A stretch of 32,611 bases of DNA from VRUE01 sp035548675 (GTDB lineage: Bacteria > Actinomycetota > Thermoleophilia > Solirubrobacterales > 70-9): positions 1 through 32,611 of the forward strand of contig DASZSJ010000025.1 of assembly GCA_035548675.1 (NCBI GenBank), given 5' to 3'. Shown here piece by piece: positions 21,441-28,583 of the stretch (position 1 is its first letter; every line of letters begins with the position of its first letter). The translations under genes were made by a program, and so were the position numbers. The notes beneath the pieces were generated by a model, which ran no database searches, was not told the origin of the DNA, and saw only the letters and a list, made by a program, of their open reading frames with translations.

Positions 21441-23169
21441 GTTGCTCCTCCAGTTGTGGGACGTGGGGCGGTGCGGCCGCCGCGGGCGCCGGCTCCTCGG
21501 CATGGTGGTACTGCCCGCCCCGCAATAGCGAGGCGGCCGCGGCGACGAGGCAGGCGACGATGGCGAAGGTGAAGGCGGTGTCGAGGCCCTCGCTGAACGG
21601 GCCCGCGATCAGGTGGGGGAAGAAGGACTGTCCGGTGACGGCGGCGTGGGCGCCGTGCGGCAGCCCCGCCAGCGCTTCGGCGCCGACCAGGTGCTGGATC
21701 GGGTTGTAGCCGAGGAAGGCGGCGAAGAGGACCGAGATCGGCGGGGTCTGGCCAGCATGGTGGGCGACTGCGGGGGAAACGCCGTGGGCTTCCAGGCCGC
21801 TGCTGAGCGCGCCCGGCAGGCTGGCCGAGAGGCCGGCGATCAGCAGGGTGAAGAAGATCCCGACCGAGAGCACCTGGGCCGAGTTCTGGAAGGTCTGGTT
21901 CATGCCGCCGCCGGCGCCGCGGTCGGCGGCGGGCAGGCTGTTCATCACCGCGGCGCGGTTGGGCGAGGCGAACATCCCCATCGAGGCGCCGAGCAGGAGC
22001 AGGATCGCGGCGAAGACGGGGTAGGCGAAGTCGATCGGCAGCGTCATCAGCAGCGCGAAGCTGAGCGCGGCGACGAGCATGCCGCCGGTGGCGAAGGGGC
22101 GGGCGCCGTAGCGGTCGGAGAGCACGCCGGAGACCGGTCCGGCGACGAGCAGGCCGATCGTCAGCGGCAGCATGTAGATGCCGGCCCAGAGCGGCGTTTC
22201 GGTGAAGCCGTAGCCGTGCAGCGGCAGCCAGATCCCCTGCAGCCAGATGATCAGCATGAACATCAGGCCGCCGCGCGAGACCGCGGCGAGGAAGGTCGAG
22301 AGGGTGCCGAAGGTGAAGGCGCGGATGCGGAAGAGCGGCAGGCGGAACATCGGCTCGGCGACGCGCCGCTCGATCGCGGCGAAGGCGACGAGCGAGGCGA
22401 TCGAGCCGGCCAGCAGGATCAGCACGCGCGGGCTCTCCCAGCCGGTCGGGTTGCCGCCGTAGGGGCGGATGCCGTAGGTAACGGCGACCATCGCCAGGAC
22501 GAGGCCGAGGGCGAAGGTGACGTTGCCGCCCCAGTCGATTGAGGCGGGGCGGGGCTGCGAGCGCTCCTCCAGCTTGAGGTAGGCCCAGACGGTGCCGAAG
22601 AGGCCGACCGGGACCGAGATCAGGAAGACGAGGCGCCAGTCGATCGGCGCCAGCAGTCCGCCGAGGATGAGGCCGACGAACATGCCACTGACGCCGACGA
22701 TGTTGTTGATGCCGAGCGCCATGCCACGCTGGTTGGCGGGGAAGGCGTCGGTGATGATCGCCGCCGCGTTGGCCAGCAGGCAGGCGCCGCCGACGCCCTG
22801 GACGATGCGGAAGACGACCAGGTACATCGCGCCGGCCTGCCCGTGCATCCAGTCGATCGTCAGCAGCAGCGAGGCGACGGTGTAGATGACGAAGCCGAGG
22901 TTGTAGATGCGCACGCGGCCGTAGATGTCGCCGAGGCGGCCGAGGCTGACGATCAGCACGCTGGAGACGACCAGGTAGCCGAGGATCATCCAGAGCAGGT
23001 AGAAGCTGTTGCCGGGGACCAGCGGGTCGAGCTGGATGCCGCGGAAGATGTCGGGCATCGCGATCAGCGTGATCGAGGCGTCGAGCGTCGCCAGCAGGAT
23101 CGCCAGCGTCGTGTTGGAGAGGGCGATCCACTTGTAGCTGTCGCCGGCCTGGCTGTGGTCTGCGCTCAC
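21430..23169 (-). CDS. MFS multidrug exporter, DHA2 (14-TM) type
   Basis: A protein of 579 residues (GTG start at 23169) with about 14 membrane segments. The family motifs are YKWIALSNTTLAILLATLDA then SITLIAMPDIF at the N-terminus, motif A-like GRLGDIYGRVRIYN after TM2, and motif C-like GMFVGLILGGLLAPIDWR in TM5. A long periplasmic-type loop (about residues 440-500, containing HGVSPAVAHHAGQTPP) precedes the last two segments. It likely exports drugs or lipophilic compounds. It is divergent from a MarR-type gene and shares a palindrome-bearing promoter region with it, the usual layout for a repressed efflux pump. Confidence 0.92.
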   Translation of the reverse strand: MSADHSQAGDSYKWIALSNTTLAILLATLDASITLIAMPDIFRGIQLDPLVPGNSFYLLWMILGYLVVSSVLIVSLGRLGDIYGRVRIYNLGFVIYTVASLLLTIDWMHGQAGAMYLVVFRIVQGVGGACLLANAAAIITDAFPANQRGMALGINNIVGVSGMFVGLILGGLLAPIDWRLVFLISVPVGLFGTVWAYLKLEERSQPRPASIDWGGNVTFALGLVLAMVAVTYGIRPYGGNPTGWESPRVLILLAGSIASLVAFAAIERRVAEPMFRLPLFRIRAFTFGTLSTFLAAVSRGGLMFMLIIWLQGIWLPLHGYGFTETPLWAGIYMLPLTIGLLVAGPVSGVLSDRYGARPFATGGMLVAALSFALLMTLPIDFAYPVFAAILLLLGASMGMFASPNRAAVMNSLPAADRGAGGGMNQTFQNSAQVLSVGIFFTLLIAGLSASLPGALSSGLEAHGVSPAVAHHAGQTPPISVLFAAFLGYNPIQHLVGAEALAGLPHGAHAAVTGQSFFPHLIAGPFSEGLDTAFTFAIVACLVAAAASLLRGGQYHHAEEPAPAAAAPPHVPQLEEQHAR

Positions 23170-23195
23170 GTGCTCTCGTACCCGGGGTTAGGAAG

Positions 23196-23243
23196 AATAT
23201 ACAGGCAAACTGTTCAGTTTCCCTGCTGATCTCCGGGTATGAT
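23196..23243. promoter_or_regulatory. Divergent MFS/marR promoter region with palindromic operator
   Basis: A perfect 6-bp inverted repeat with a 2-base spacer, aaactg tt cagttt (23207-23220). It lies between TATATT on the minus strand (23196-23201, -10 of the MFS gene) and TATGAT on the plus strand (23238-23243, -10 of the MarR-type gene). A repressor bound here would cover the spacer of the MFS promoter and the -35 region of its own gene. Confidence 0.65.
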
Positions 23244-23250
23244 CCGGGCG

Positions 23251-23676
23251 ATGACGACCCGCGTCGACAGCGGCCCGCTCGCCAGCGAGCTGCGCGTGGT
23301 GCTCGGCCACCTGATCCGCAGGCTGCGCGCCGAGCACCGCTTCTCCCTCTCGCAGGGCGCGGTCCTCGGCCGGCTCGATCGCGAAGGGCCGCAGAGCACG
23401 AGTGGGCTGGCCGAGCTCGAACGGGTGCGGCCGCAGTCGATGGGGCAGACGGTCGCCGACCTCGAAGCCCAGGGCTTCGTCGAACGCTCGCCCGACCCCA
23501 CCGACGGCCGCCGCTTCCTGATCGAGCTGACCGCGGCCGGCCGCGCCGAGCTGCGCGAGGACCGCGGCCGCCGCGAGGGCTGGCTCGCCGAAGCGCTCGC
23601 CGAGAGCTTCAGCGAGGAGGAGCGGCAGACGCTGGAGGAGGCGGTGCGCCTGCTGGCGCGGCTGGCCGAGCTCTAG
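23251..23676 (+). CDS. MarR-family transcriptional repressor
   Basis: A protein of 141 residues from ATG 23251. A winged helix-turn-helix of the MarR type occupies about residues 25-100 (HRFSLSQGAVLGRLDREGPQ, STSGLAELERVRPQSMGQTV, then the wing with VERSPDPTDGRRFLIELTAAG). Flanking N- and C-terminal helices serve dimerisation. The start at 23251 is chosen because TATGAT ends 7 bases before it (leaderless); ATG 23239 would lie within that -10 box. It very probably represses itself and the divergent MFS/MBL operon. Its stop shares the tetramer CTAG with the stop of the convergent gene. Confidence 0.92.
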   Translation: MTTRVDSGPLASELRVVLGHLIRRLRAEHRFSLSQGAVLGRLDREGPQSTSGLAELERVRPQSMGQTVADLEAQGFVERSPDPTDGRRFLIELTAAGRAELREDRGRREGWLAEALAESFSEEERQTLEEAVRLLARLAEL

Positions 23677-23933
23677 TAGGGCCGCAGCTCGTCGAGCGAA
23701 TCGACCTCGAGGTCGAACGGCTCGTCGGCCGCGCGCCGGCGCCGGTAGGGGGAGACGACCACGCGGTGGGTCTCACCGCAGGCGCAGGGGACCTCGATCG
23801 GGCGGGTGTCGGACGCCGGGTCCGTGTTGACCCTGAGCCGTTTCAGCTCGCCCGTGTTCTTGCAGCCGAAGGAGATCACCCAACCGTAGTCGCCTCTCTC
23901 GGGCCGCTTCCTGGAGCCGCGGGGTTGGGGCAT
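23673..23933 (-). CDS. Small Cys-containing hypothetical protein
   Basis: A protein of 86 residues from ATG 23933. The N-terminus is basic (MPQPRGSRKRPERGDYGW). A core with cysteines in FGCKNTGE and VPCACGETHRVVV resembles a small zinc-ribbon-like unit with C, CxC and His as possible ligands. The tail is acidic (EPFDLEVDSLDELRPY). I recognise no family. It lies 26 bases after the oxidoreductase stop on the same strand and is likely cotranscribed with it. Confidence 0.6.
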   Translation of the reverse strand: MPQPRGSRKRPERGDYGWVISFGCKNTGELKRLRVNTDPASDTRPIEVPCACGETHRVVVSPYRRRRAADEPFDLEVDSLDELRPY

Positions 23934-23959
23934 CCGCTCTCGCTCGCCGCTCGGGCGGC

Positions 23960-24982
23960 TCAGCCCTCGCCGCCGACGCGGACGACGAGCTTGCCGACGT
24001 TGGCACCGTCGAAGAGCATGTTGATCGCGCTCGGCAGCTGCTCGAAGCCCTCGACCACGGTCTCCAGCGGCGCGAGGCTGCCGTCGGCGATCCACTCCGC
24101 CAGCTGCGCCGAGACCCGCGCCAGCTTGTCGTAGTGGTCGAGGATGATGAAGCCCTGCAGGGTGGCGCGCTTGATCAGCAGGCTGCCGAAAGCATCGCGC
24201 GAGCCGGCCACCGGCGCGGCGCCCTCGTTGTAGCCGGAGATCAGCCCGCAGAGGGCGACCCGGGCGTGCAGGTTGAGGCGGGCGAAGATCGCGTCCATGA
24301 GCTCGCCGCCGACGTTCTCGAAGTCGACGTCGATGCCGTCGGGCGTGGCCGCCTTGAGCTGGTCGCGCCAGTCCTCGGCGCGGTGGTCGACGGCTGCGTC
24401 GAAGCCGAGCTTCCCGGTGAGGATCGAGCCCTTCTCGGGTCCGCCGGCAATGCCGACGACGCGGGCGCCGTCGCGCTTGGCGAGCTGTCCCGCCACCGAG
24501 CCGACCGCCCCGGCCGCGGCCGAGACGACGACCGTCTCGCCCTCCTGCGGCTTGCCGATTTCCCTCATCCCGACCCAGGCGGTGAGGCCGGTCATGCCGA
24601 GCGCGCCGAGGTAGAGGCTGGGGGAGACGCCCTCGATCTCGGGGACCTTCTGCAGCGGCATCGCGTCTGAAGAGACGAAGTTCTCAGTCCAACCAATCAG
24701 CCCCTGGACCAGCTGTCCCTCCTCGTAGTCGGGGTGCTTGGACTCGACCACCCGCCCGAGCCCGAGCGCCCGCATCGTCTCGCCGATCTGCACCGGCGGC
24801 AGGTAACCCGGCATGTCCTCGATCCAGGTCCGATTGGTCGGGTCGAGTGAGACCCACTCGGTGCGAACCAGAGCCTCACCGTCACCAATCGCCGGCAGCT
24901 CCTCCTCGACCAGCTCGAAGGTCTCCCCGTCGATCCGCCCCTCGGGGCGCTGGCGCAATGCGAAACGACGGTTGACCGGCAT
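23960..24982 (-). CDS. NADP-dependent oxidoreductase (medium-chain, leukotriene-B4-dehydrogenase-like)
   Basis: A protein of 340 residues from ATG 24982. The N-terminal substrate domain is typical of the zinc-free MDR branch (NRRFALRQRPEGRIDGETFE, VSLDPTNRTWIEDMPGYLPP). The cofactor domain has the glycine-rich motif VVVSAAAGAVGSVAGQLAKR and VDVDFENVGGELMDAIFARL, characteristic of the YncB/curA-like prostaglandin reductase family. No zinc-binding cysteines are present. It reduces an activated double bond of an enone or quinone using NADPH; the natural substrate is unknown. It is probably cotranscribed with the small Cys-containing protein. Confidence 0.92.
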   Translation of the reverse strand: MPVNRRFALRQRPEGRIDGETFELVEEELPAIGDGEALVRTEWVSLDPTNRTWIEDMPGYLPPVQIGETMRALGLGRVVESKHPDYEEGQLVQGLIGWTENFVSSDAMPLQKVPEIEGVSPSLYLGALGMTGLTAWVGMREIGKPQEGETVVVSAAAGAVGSVAGQLAKRDGARVVGIAGGPEKGSILTGKLGFDAAVDHRAEDWRDQLKAATPDGIDVDFENVGGELMDAIFARLNLHARVALCGLISGYNEGAAPVAGSRDAFGSLLIKRATLQGFIILDHYDKLARVSAQLAEWIADGSLAPLETVVEGFEQLPSAINMLFDGANVGKLVVRVGGEG

Positions 24983-25073
24983 CGGGGCGAGTCTATCTCG
25001 GCGAAGGGGCTGTGCCGGCGATCGGATCGCACCCGGTCGAGGCGGCCAGCCCGGTAACGTCGCTCGCGAGCGT

Positions 25074-25532
25074 ATGCCGCGACCTGCCCATCGTCCTTTG
25101 TTCCTCGTCCTGGCTTTGGTCCTCGCCCTCACCCTCGCCGGTACCGTGGTGCCGCCGGCGATCGGATCGCCCGACGGCCGCTACAGCGGCCGCTATGTCG
25201 ACGTCGACGATCCGGGCGACGAGGGCGGCGTCACCTTCAGGGTCAAGGGGGCGGGCAGGTGGCTCTACGCGTTCGAGGCGTCACCGCTGGCCGTTTGCGT
25301 CAATCCCGACGCGATCGGCGGCATCGAGGTTGTCAGCCGGGATTTCCTCATCGGGAAAGTGAGGGTGAGGTCCGACGGGCGTTTCAACAAGCAACGCACG
25401 ATCTCGCTTGGCGGAGACTCCCAGCAGGTCTTCAGGATCAGCGGCCGCATCCTCAACGGCAAGGTCCGGAACGGCCGGATGACGATGGAAAAGCACTGTT
25501 CCTCGGTCGAGCGGTTCACGGCCCATCGCTGA
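25074..25532 (+). CDS. Secreted hypothetical protein
   Basis: A protein of 152 residues. A clear signal peptide (MPRPAHRPLFLVLALVLALT, then LAGTVVPPAIGS) is followed by a small, beta-rich mature domain with alternating hydrophobic and polar residues (GVTFRVKGAGRWLYAFEASP, FRISGRILNGKVRNGRMTME) and two cysteines (VCVNP and HCSSV) that could form a disulfide. I do not recognise the family; the pattern is like small extracellular domains common in actinobacteria. A TAACGT box (25054-25059) lies 14 bases before the ATG. Confidence 0.75.
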   Translation: MPRPAHRPLFLVLALVLALTLAGTVVPPAIGSPDGRYSGRYVDVDDPGDEGGVTFRVKGAGRWLYAFEASPLAVCVNPDAIGGIEVVSRDFLIGKVRVRSDGRFNKQRTISLGGDSQQVFRISGRILNGKVRNGRMTMEKHCSSVERFTAHR

Positions 25533-25634
25533 CCGCGCCTCGTCGGAGCGTCGCCCCGAGCGCGATTGCAGAACCGATGGGCTTGGTCGGAAGTCTGTGG
25601 AACCGGGCCGACGGTTCCATTAGCGACTACGTAG

Positions 25635-25706
25635 TGGGCACGGCTGGGTTCGAACCAGCGACCTCTCGCGTGTGAGGCGAGCGCTCTCCCACTGAGCTAC
25701 GCGCCC
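25635..25706 (-). tRNA. tRNA-Val (anticodon CAC)
   Basis: A cloverleaf of 72 bases on the minus strand: acceptor stem GGGCGCG / CGTGCCC (7 pairs, one of them G-U), D-arm GCTC/GAGC, anticodon stem CTCGC/GCGAG with loop CTCACAC (anticodon CAC), and a T-arm with TTCGAAC. CCA is not encoded. The first ten bases overlap the end of the antiporter gene, whose stop TAG forms tRNA positions 8-10. Confidence 0.95.
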
Positions 25707-26917
25707 GGGAGGGGGTCCATCATAGGAGGCGGCAGGGGGTTGTCGCCTCCCTCGATTTGGGTGCCCTTGCGCAGGGCGAGGCCGACGAAGGGGAAGACGA
25801 GGGTCGAGAGCATGGCGGCGCCGACCAGGCCGGCGGCCGTGGAGGTCTTCATGTGGCCGGTCTCGGTGGCGATGGTGGTGATCGCGACGACGAGGGGGAG
25901 CTCGGTGGCGGAGTAGAAGGCGAGGGCGGCACGGTCGCGGGCGCCGAGGACCTTGCGGTAGAGGAGCAGGGCCGGGGCGCCGCGGACGACGAGGAAGAGG
26001 GCGAAGAACAGCGCCAGCTTGAGGATCGCCGCGGGCGAGCCGAGCGCGTCGAGGTCGAACTCGATCCCGCTGGTGATGAAGAAGAAGGGGACGAAGAAGC
26101 CGAAGCCGACCGCGGTCAACTTCGACTCGAAGACGCGCAGCTCGTGGCCCTTGAGCGCGAGGCGCACGATCATGCCGGCGACGAAACCGCCGATCAGCAC
26201 GTCGAGGCCGAGCTTGCTGGCGAGCAGCACGAGGCCGAAGACGAGCACGACGGTGATCCGCACCGCGAGTTGGCTGCTTGCCTCGAAGGTGCGCTCGAGC
26301 GCCGGCCAGCCACGCCAGGCGAAGCGCACCGAGACCAGGGCGATGGCCAGGGCGAGCACGATGAAGGCGATCAGGATCGCCGCCTCGTGCAGCGGGTGGC
26401 CGGTCGAGAGGAAGAGGGTGACGAGGAGGATCGGGCCGAACTCGCCGACGCCGCCCGCGGCGAGCAGGTAGGTGCCGAAGCCGGTCTTCAGCTCGCCGTT
26501 GTCGCGCAGGATCGGGATCAGCGTGCCGATCGCCGTCGTCGCCATCGCCGAGCCGGTGTAGAGGACGGAGAGGATGACGCCGGCGGCGGCGAGGGCGCCG
26601 CCGATGGCGTAGGCAAGCGCCACCGAGAGCAGCCAACCCCAGGCGCCCAGCCGCAGCGGCGCTCCCCTGATCCGCTCGAAGTCGATCTCGTAGCCGGCGA
26701 AGAAGAAGAGCATCCCGAGGCCGAGGTTGGAGAAGAAGTCGATGAAGGCGTCGGTCTTGGCGATGTCGAGGACCTGGGGGCCGACGACGATCCCGAGCAG
26801 CAGCTCGACGACAACGACCGGCGGGGCGAGGCGACGCGGCACCGCGGCCACGGTCACGGCGGCCAGCGCCGCGATCACGACGATGACGAAGAAGGACTCG
26901 GTGTCGACGTGGATCAA
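25697..26917 (-). CDS. Cation:proton antiporter, CPA2 family (KefB-like membrane domain)
   Basis: A protein of 406 residues with about 12 hydrophobic segments and the sodium/hydrogen exchanger fold. It has LLLGIVVGPQVLDIAKTDAF, the substrate region near FFFAGYEIDFERIRG, AAGGVGEFGPILLVTLFLST, and GLDVLIGGFVAGMIVRLALK. There is no TrkA-N or RCK tail, so this is the membrane domain alone. It exchanges a monovalent cation for protons. The start TTG 26917 has TAGGAT nine bases upstream. Its last three codons and the TAG stop overlap the tRNA-Val gene on the same strand. Confidence 0.9.
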   Translation of the reverse strand: MIHVDTESFFVIVVIAALAAVTVAAVPRRLAPPVVVVELLLGIVVGPQVLDIAKTDAFIDFFSNLGLGMLFFFAGYEIDFERIRGAPLRLGAWGWLLSVALAYAIGGALAAAGVILSVLYTGSAMATTAIGTLIPILRDNGELKTGFGTYLLAAGGVGEFGPILLVTLFLSTGHPLHEAAILIAFIVLALAIALVSVRFAWRGWPALERTFEASSQLAVRITVVLVFGLVLLASKLGLDVLIGGFVAGMIVRLALKGHELRVFESKLTAVGFGFFVPFFFITSGIEFDLDALGSPAAILKLALFFALFLVVRGAPALLLYRKVLGARDRAALAFYSATELPLVVAITTIATETGHMKTSTAAGLVGAAMLSTLVFPFVGLALRKGTQIEGGDNPLPPPMMDPLPGA

Positions 26918-27009
26918 GGTGCGCCGATCCTATGTTCGTCCACGGGGGCTGCGGACCGGATCTGGATGGGGTACTAAAAACTCGGTAGTCAGTTGACCCG
27001 GCCGAAACC

Positions 27010-27051
27010 GGTGCAAGTGGAGGAGGCAAGGGTGCAAATGGAGGAGGCAAG
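27010..27051 (+). repeat. Tandem 21-base duplication carrying the ribosome binding site
   Basis: Two adjacent 21-base units (ggtgcaagtggaggagg plus caag, the second copy with one a/g difference) at 27010-27030 and 27031-27051. Each contains GGAGGAGG. The second copy is 5 bases before the ATG at 27053. Confidence 0.85.
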
Positions 27052-27052
27052 G

Positions 27053-28138
27053 ATGTTCTCGTCAGTTCCCCGTCGAACCGCGATCGCGCTCGGCGCCCTG
27101 CTGGTCGCCCTGGCGTCGATCGGGCCGCCGACAGCCGCCGCCGCGACGAGCAAGTACCCGCCGTCGCCCGCGGCCCGCGGCTTCGGGGGCAGCGCCGCCG
27201 GCTGGACCGCCTCCGCCAGTAACAGCGGGATCTGCCTGCCGCCGCTGATCTGCGCCAGCGTTACCAACAGCTTCGAGGCGAGCGGGGGCGCCGACGGGGG
27301 CGGCTTCATCCGCTCCGCCTACACCGGTGTGATCGGCGTGACCGCCGTTGGCGGGATCACGAACGGCGTCTGGGAAAGCCCCGCCTTTACCTACGGCGGC
27401 GTCGGTGGCGAACCGCCGGCCGCGGTTGGCTTCTCACTCGACCGCCGCTCCGACGTCGATCAGCTGCTGGCGGTGGCCGGCAACTCGGCCGAATACACGG
27501 TGCGGCTGATCGACCTCAGCGACGGCGGCGCGGCAATGACCGTGATCGGGCCGACGACGCTGGCGGGCGCCCGCTCCTGGACCGGGGTCGGCGCGGCCCC
27601 AATCGACCCCCGCAGCCTCACGCTCGGCCACGAATACCGGATCCAGATCACCAGCAGCTACTCGACCGGCACGACCGTGCTGGTCAGCGGCAACGCGGAT
27701 TACGACAACGTGACGCTCTTCGCCTCCGACCAGGCCGGCAGCGCGGGCGGGGGCAACGGCAGGGGAGCCGGCGGCAAGGGCGGCGGCGCCGGCAAGGGCG
27801 CGCTCAGCGCACAGCGCCTTGGCGACCTGCTGCGCCGCTCGACGCCCGGCACCGCCGTCCTGCGCGGCAGGCGCCTCTTCGTCCGGGTCAGGTGCCCGCG
27901 CCGGATCGGCCACGCCTGCCGGACCACCGCCCAGGGCCTGCTGAGCAGGCGTCGCCCCGCCACTGCGAGGCGCACGGTGCGCCTGCGCAGCGGCAGGTCG
28001 CGGCTGCTCGTCCTGCGGGTCAAGCCGAAGGCGCGGGCGCGGGTCGCCAAGCGCAAGCGGCTGCTCTTCCGCCAGAAGGTGCGCGCCGGCAGGGTGACCG
28101 CGACCGTCTACAAGCAACGACGTCTGGTTCGACGATGA
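27053..28138 (+). CDS. Secreted protein with a basic C-terminal tail
   Basis: A protein of 361 residues. A signal peptide (MFSSVPRRTAIALGALLVAL, then ASIGPPTAAAA) precedes a glycine/serine-rich beta-type domain (about residues 35-225: GFGGSAAGWTASASNSGICL, FTYGGVGGEPPAAVGFSLDR, LTLGHEYRIQITSSYSTGTT). A glycine/lysine-rich low-complexity linker (about 232-255) leads to an arginine-rich C-terminal domain (about 256-361). Two cysteines occur near each end. The N-terminal part looks like an extracellular carbohydrate- or surface-binding beta-sandwich; the strongly basic end may bind the wall. No family recognised. ATG 27053 has a duplicated GGAGGAGG site. Confidence 0.78.
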   Translation: MFSSVPRRTAIALGALLVALASIGPPTAAAATSKYPPSPAARGFGGSAAGWTASASNSGICLPPLICASVTNSFEASGGADGGGFIRSAYTGVIGVTAVGGITNGVWESPAFTYGGVGGEPPAAVGFSLDRRSDVDQLLAVAGNSAEYTVRLIDLSDGGAAMTVIGPTTLAGARSWTGVGAAPIDPRSLTLGHEYRIQITSSYSTGTTVLVSGNADYDNVTLFASDQAGSAGGGNGRGAGGKGGGAGKGALSAQRLGDLLRRSTPGTAVLRGRRLFVRVRCPRRIGHACRTTAQGLLSRRRPATARRTVRLRSGRSRLLVLRVKPKARARVAKRKRLLFRQKVRAGRVTATVYKQRRLVRR

Positions 28139-28208
28139 GCGGCTTTCACTGCTGACCCCGCGCTCCGTCCGGCAGCCACTCCGCCTCCCCGCGAGGGGCG
28201 AATGCGGA

Positions 28209-28214
28209 TACGAT
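28209..28214 (+). promoter_or_regulatory. Probable -10 box of the SRP RNA gene
   Basis: TACGAT ends 6 bases before 28221, which coincides with the 5' end of the SRP RNA predicted from pairing of its two ends. The -35 region is not recognisable. Confidence 0.6.
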
Positions 28215-28219
28215 TGGCT

Positions 28220-28497
28220 GTGGACCGTGCTAGGTGGGGAATCAGCGGTGCCCTGTCACCCGAAATCCGCTTAGCGGGGCCGAATCCCGTTCCGAGGGGC
28301 TGGCCGTCGGGGTCAGTGCGCCGCGGGCGGCGTTGACGGCCGGGTCCTGCGCGACGTGGGCACGCGAACCAGGTCAGGTCCGGAAGGAAGCAGCCTTAAG
28401 CGGATGCCGCGGGTGCCGCAGGTGAGCCCGGCTCGAGCCAACCGCGACGGACACGCCCGGTGACCTCGCTTCGGAGAGCGGGGCGCACGGTCCACCT
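28220..28497 (+). ncRNA. ffs: Signal recognition particle RNA, large (Alu-containing) bacterial form
   Basis: The S-domain core is present (accaggtcaggtccggaagg then aagcagc, 28369-28395), which binds Ffh. The 5' part (ccgtgctaggtggggaatca, gcggtgccctgt, gggccgaatccc) matches the Alu domain of Bacillus-type scRNA rather than the short 4.5S form. The ends pair: gtggaccgtgc (28220-28230) with gcacggtccac (28485-28495), giving an RNA of about 278 bases followed by a T-rich tail. With Ffh and FtsY it delivers nascent membrane proteins to the translocon; the Alu domain contacts the ribosomal elongation-factor site. The inner helix gccgggt-cctgcg / cgcaggtgagcccggc is also intact. Confidence 0.95.
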
Positions 28498-28510
28498 TTC
28501 TTGCCTTGCC

Positions 28511-28560
28511 GCTGACTTCGCGGTTGTGACTCCATATGCACCAATAACCGCGAAGTCAGC
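28511..28560. repeat. Dispersed 50-bp palindromic element, family 1 copy 2
   Basis: A perfect 15-bp inverted repeat (gctgacttcgcggtt / aaccgcgaagtcagc) with a 20-base loop containing tccatatgc. It matches the element at 2081-2130 at 44 of 50 positions. It lies between the SRP RNA 3' end and the convergent ABC-2 permease gene, so it could serve as a bidirectional terminator here. Confidence 0.88.
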
Positions 28561-28583
28561 GGAGGGGGCGGCGGGGCGCGGGG

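Noticed and set aside
25635..25706. Integration site (attB) at the tRNA gene
   Set aside because: No integrase gene, no duplicated tRNA 3' end and no change in composition next to it.
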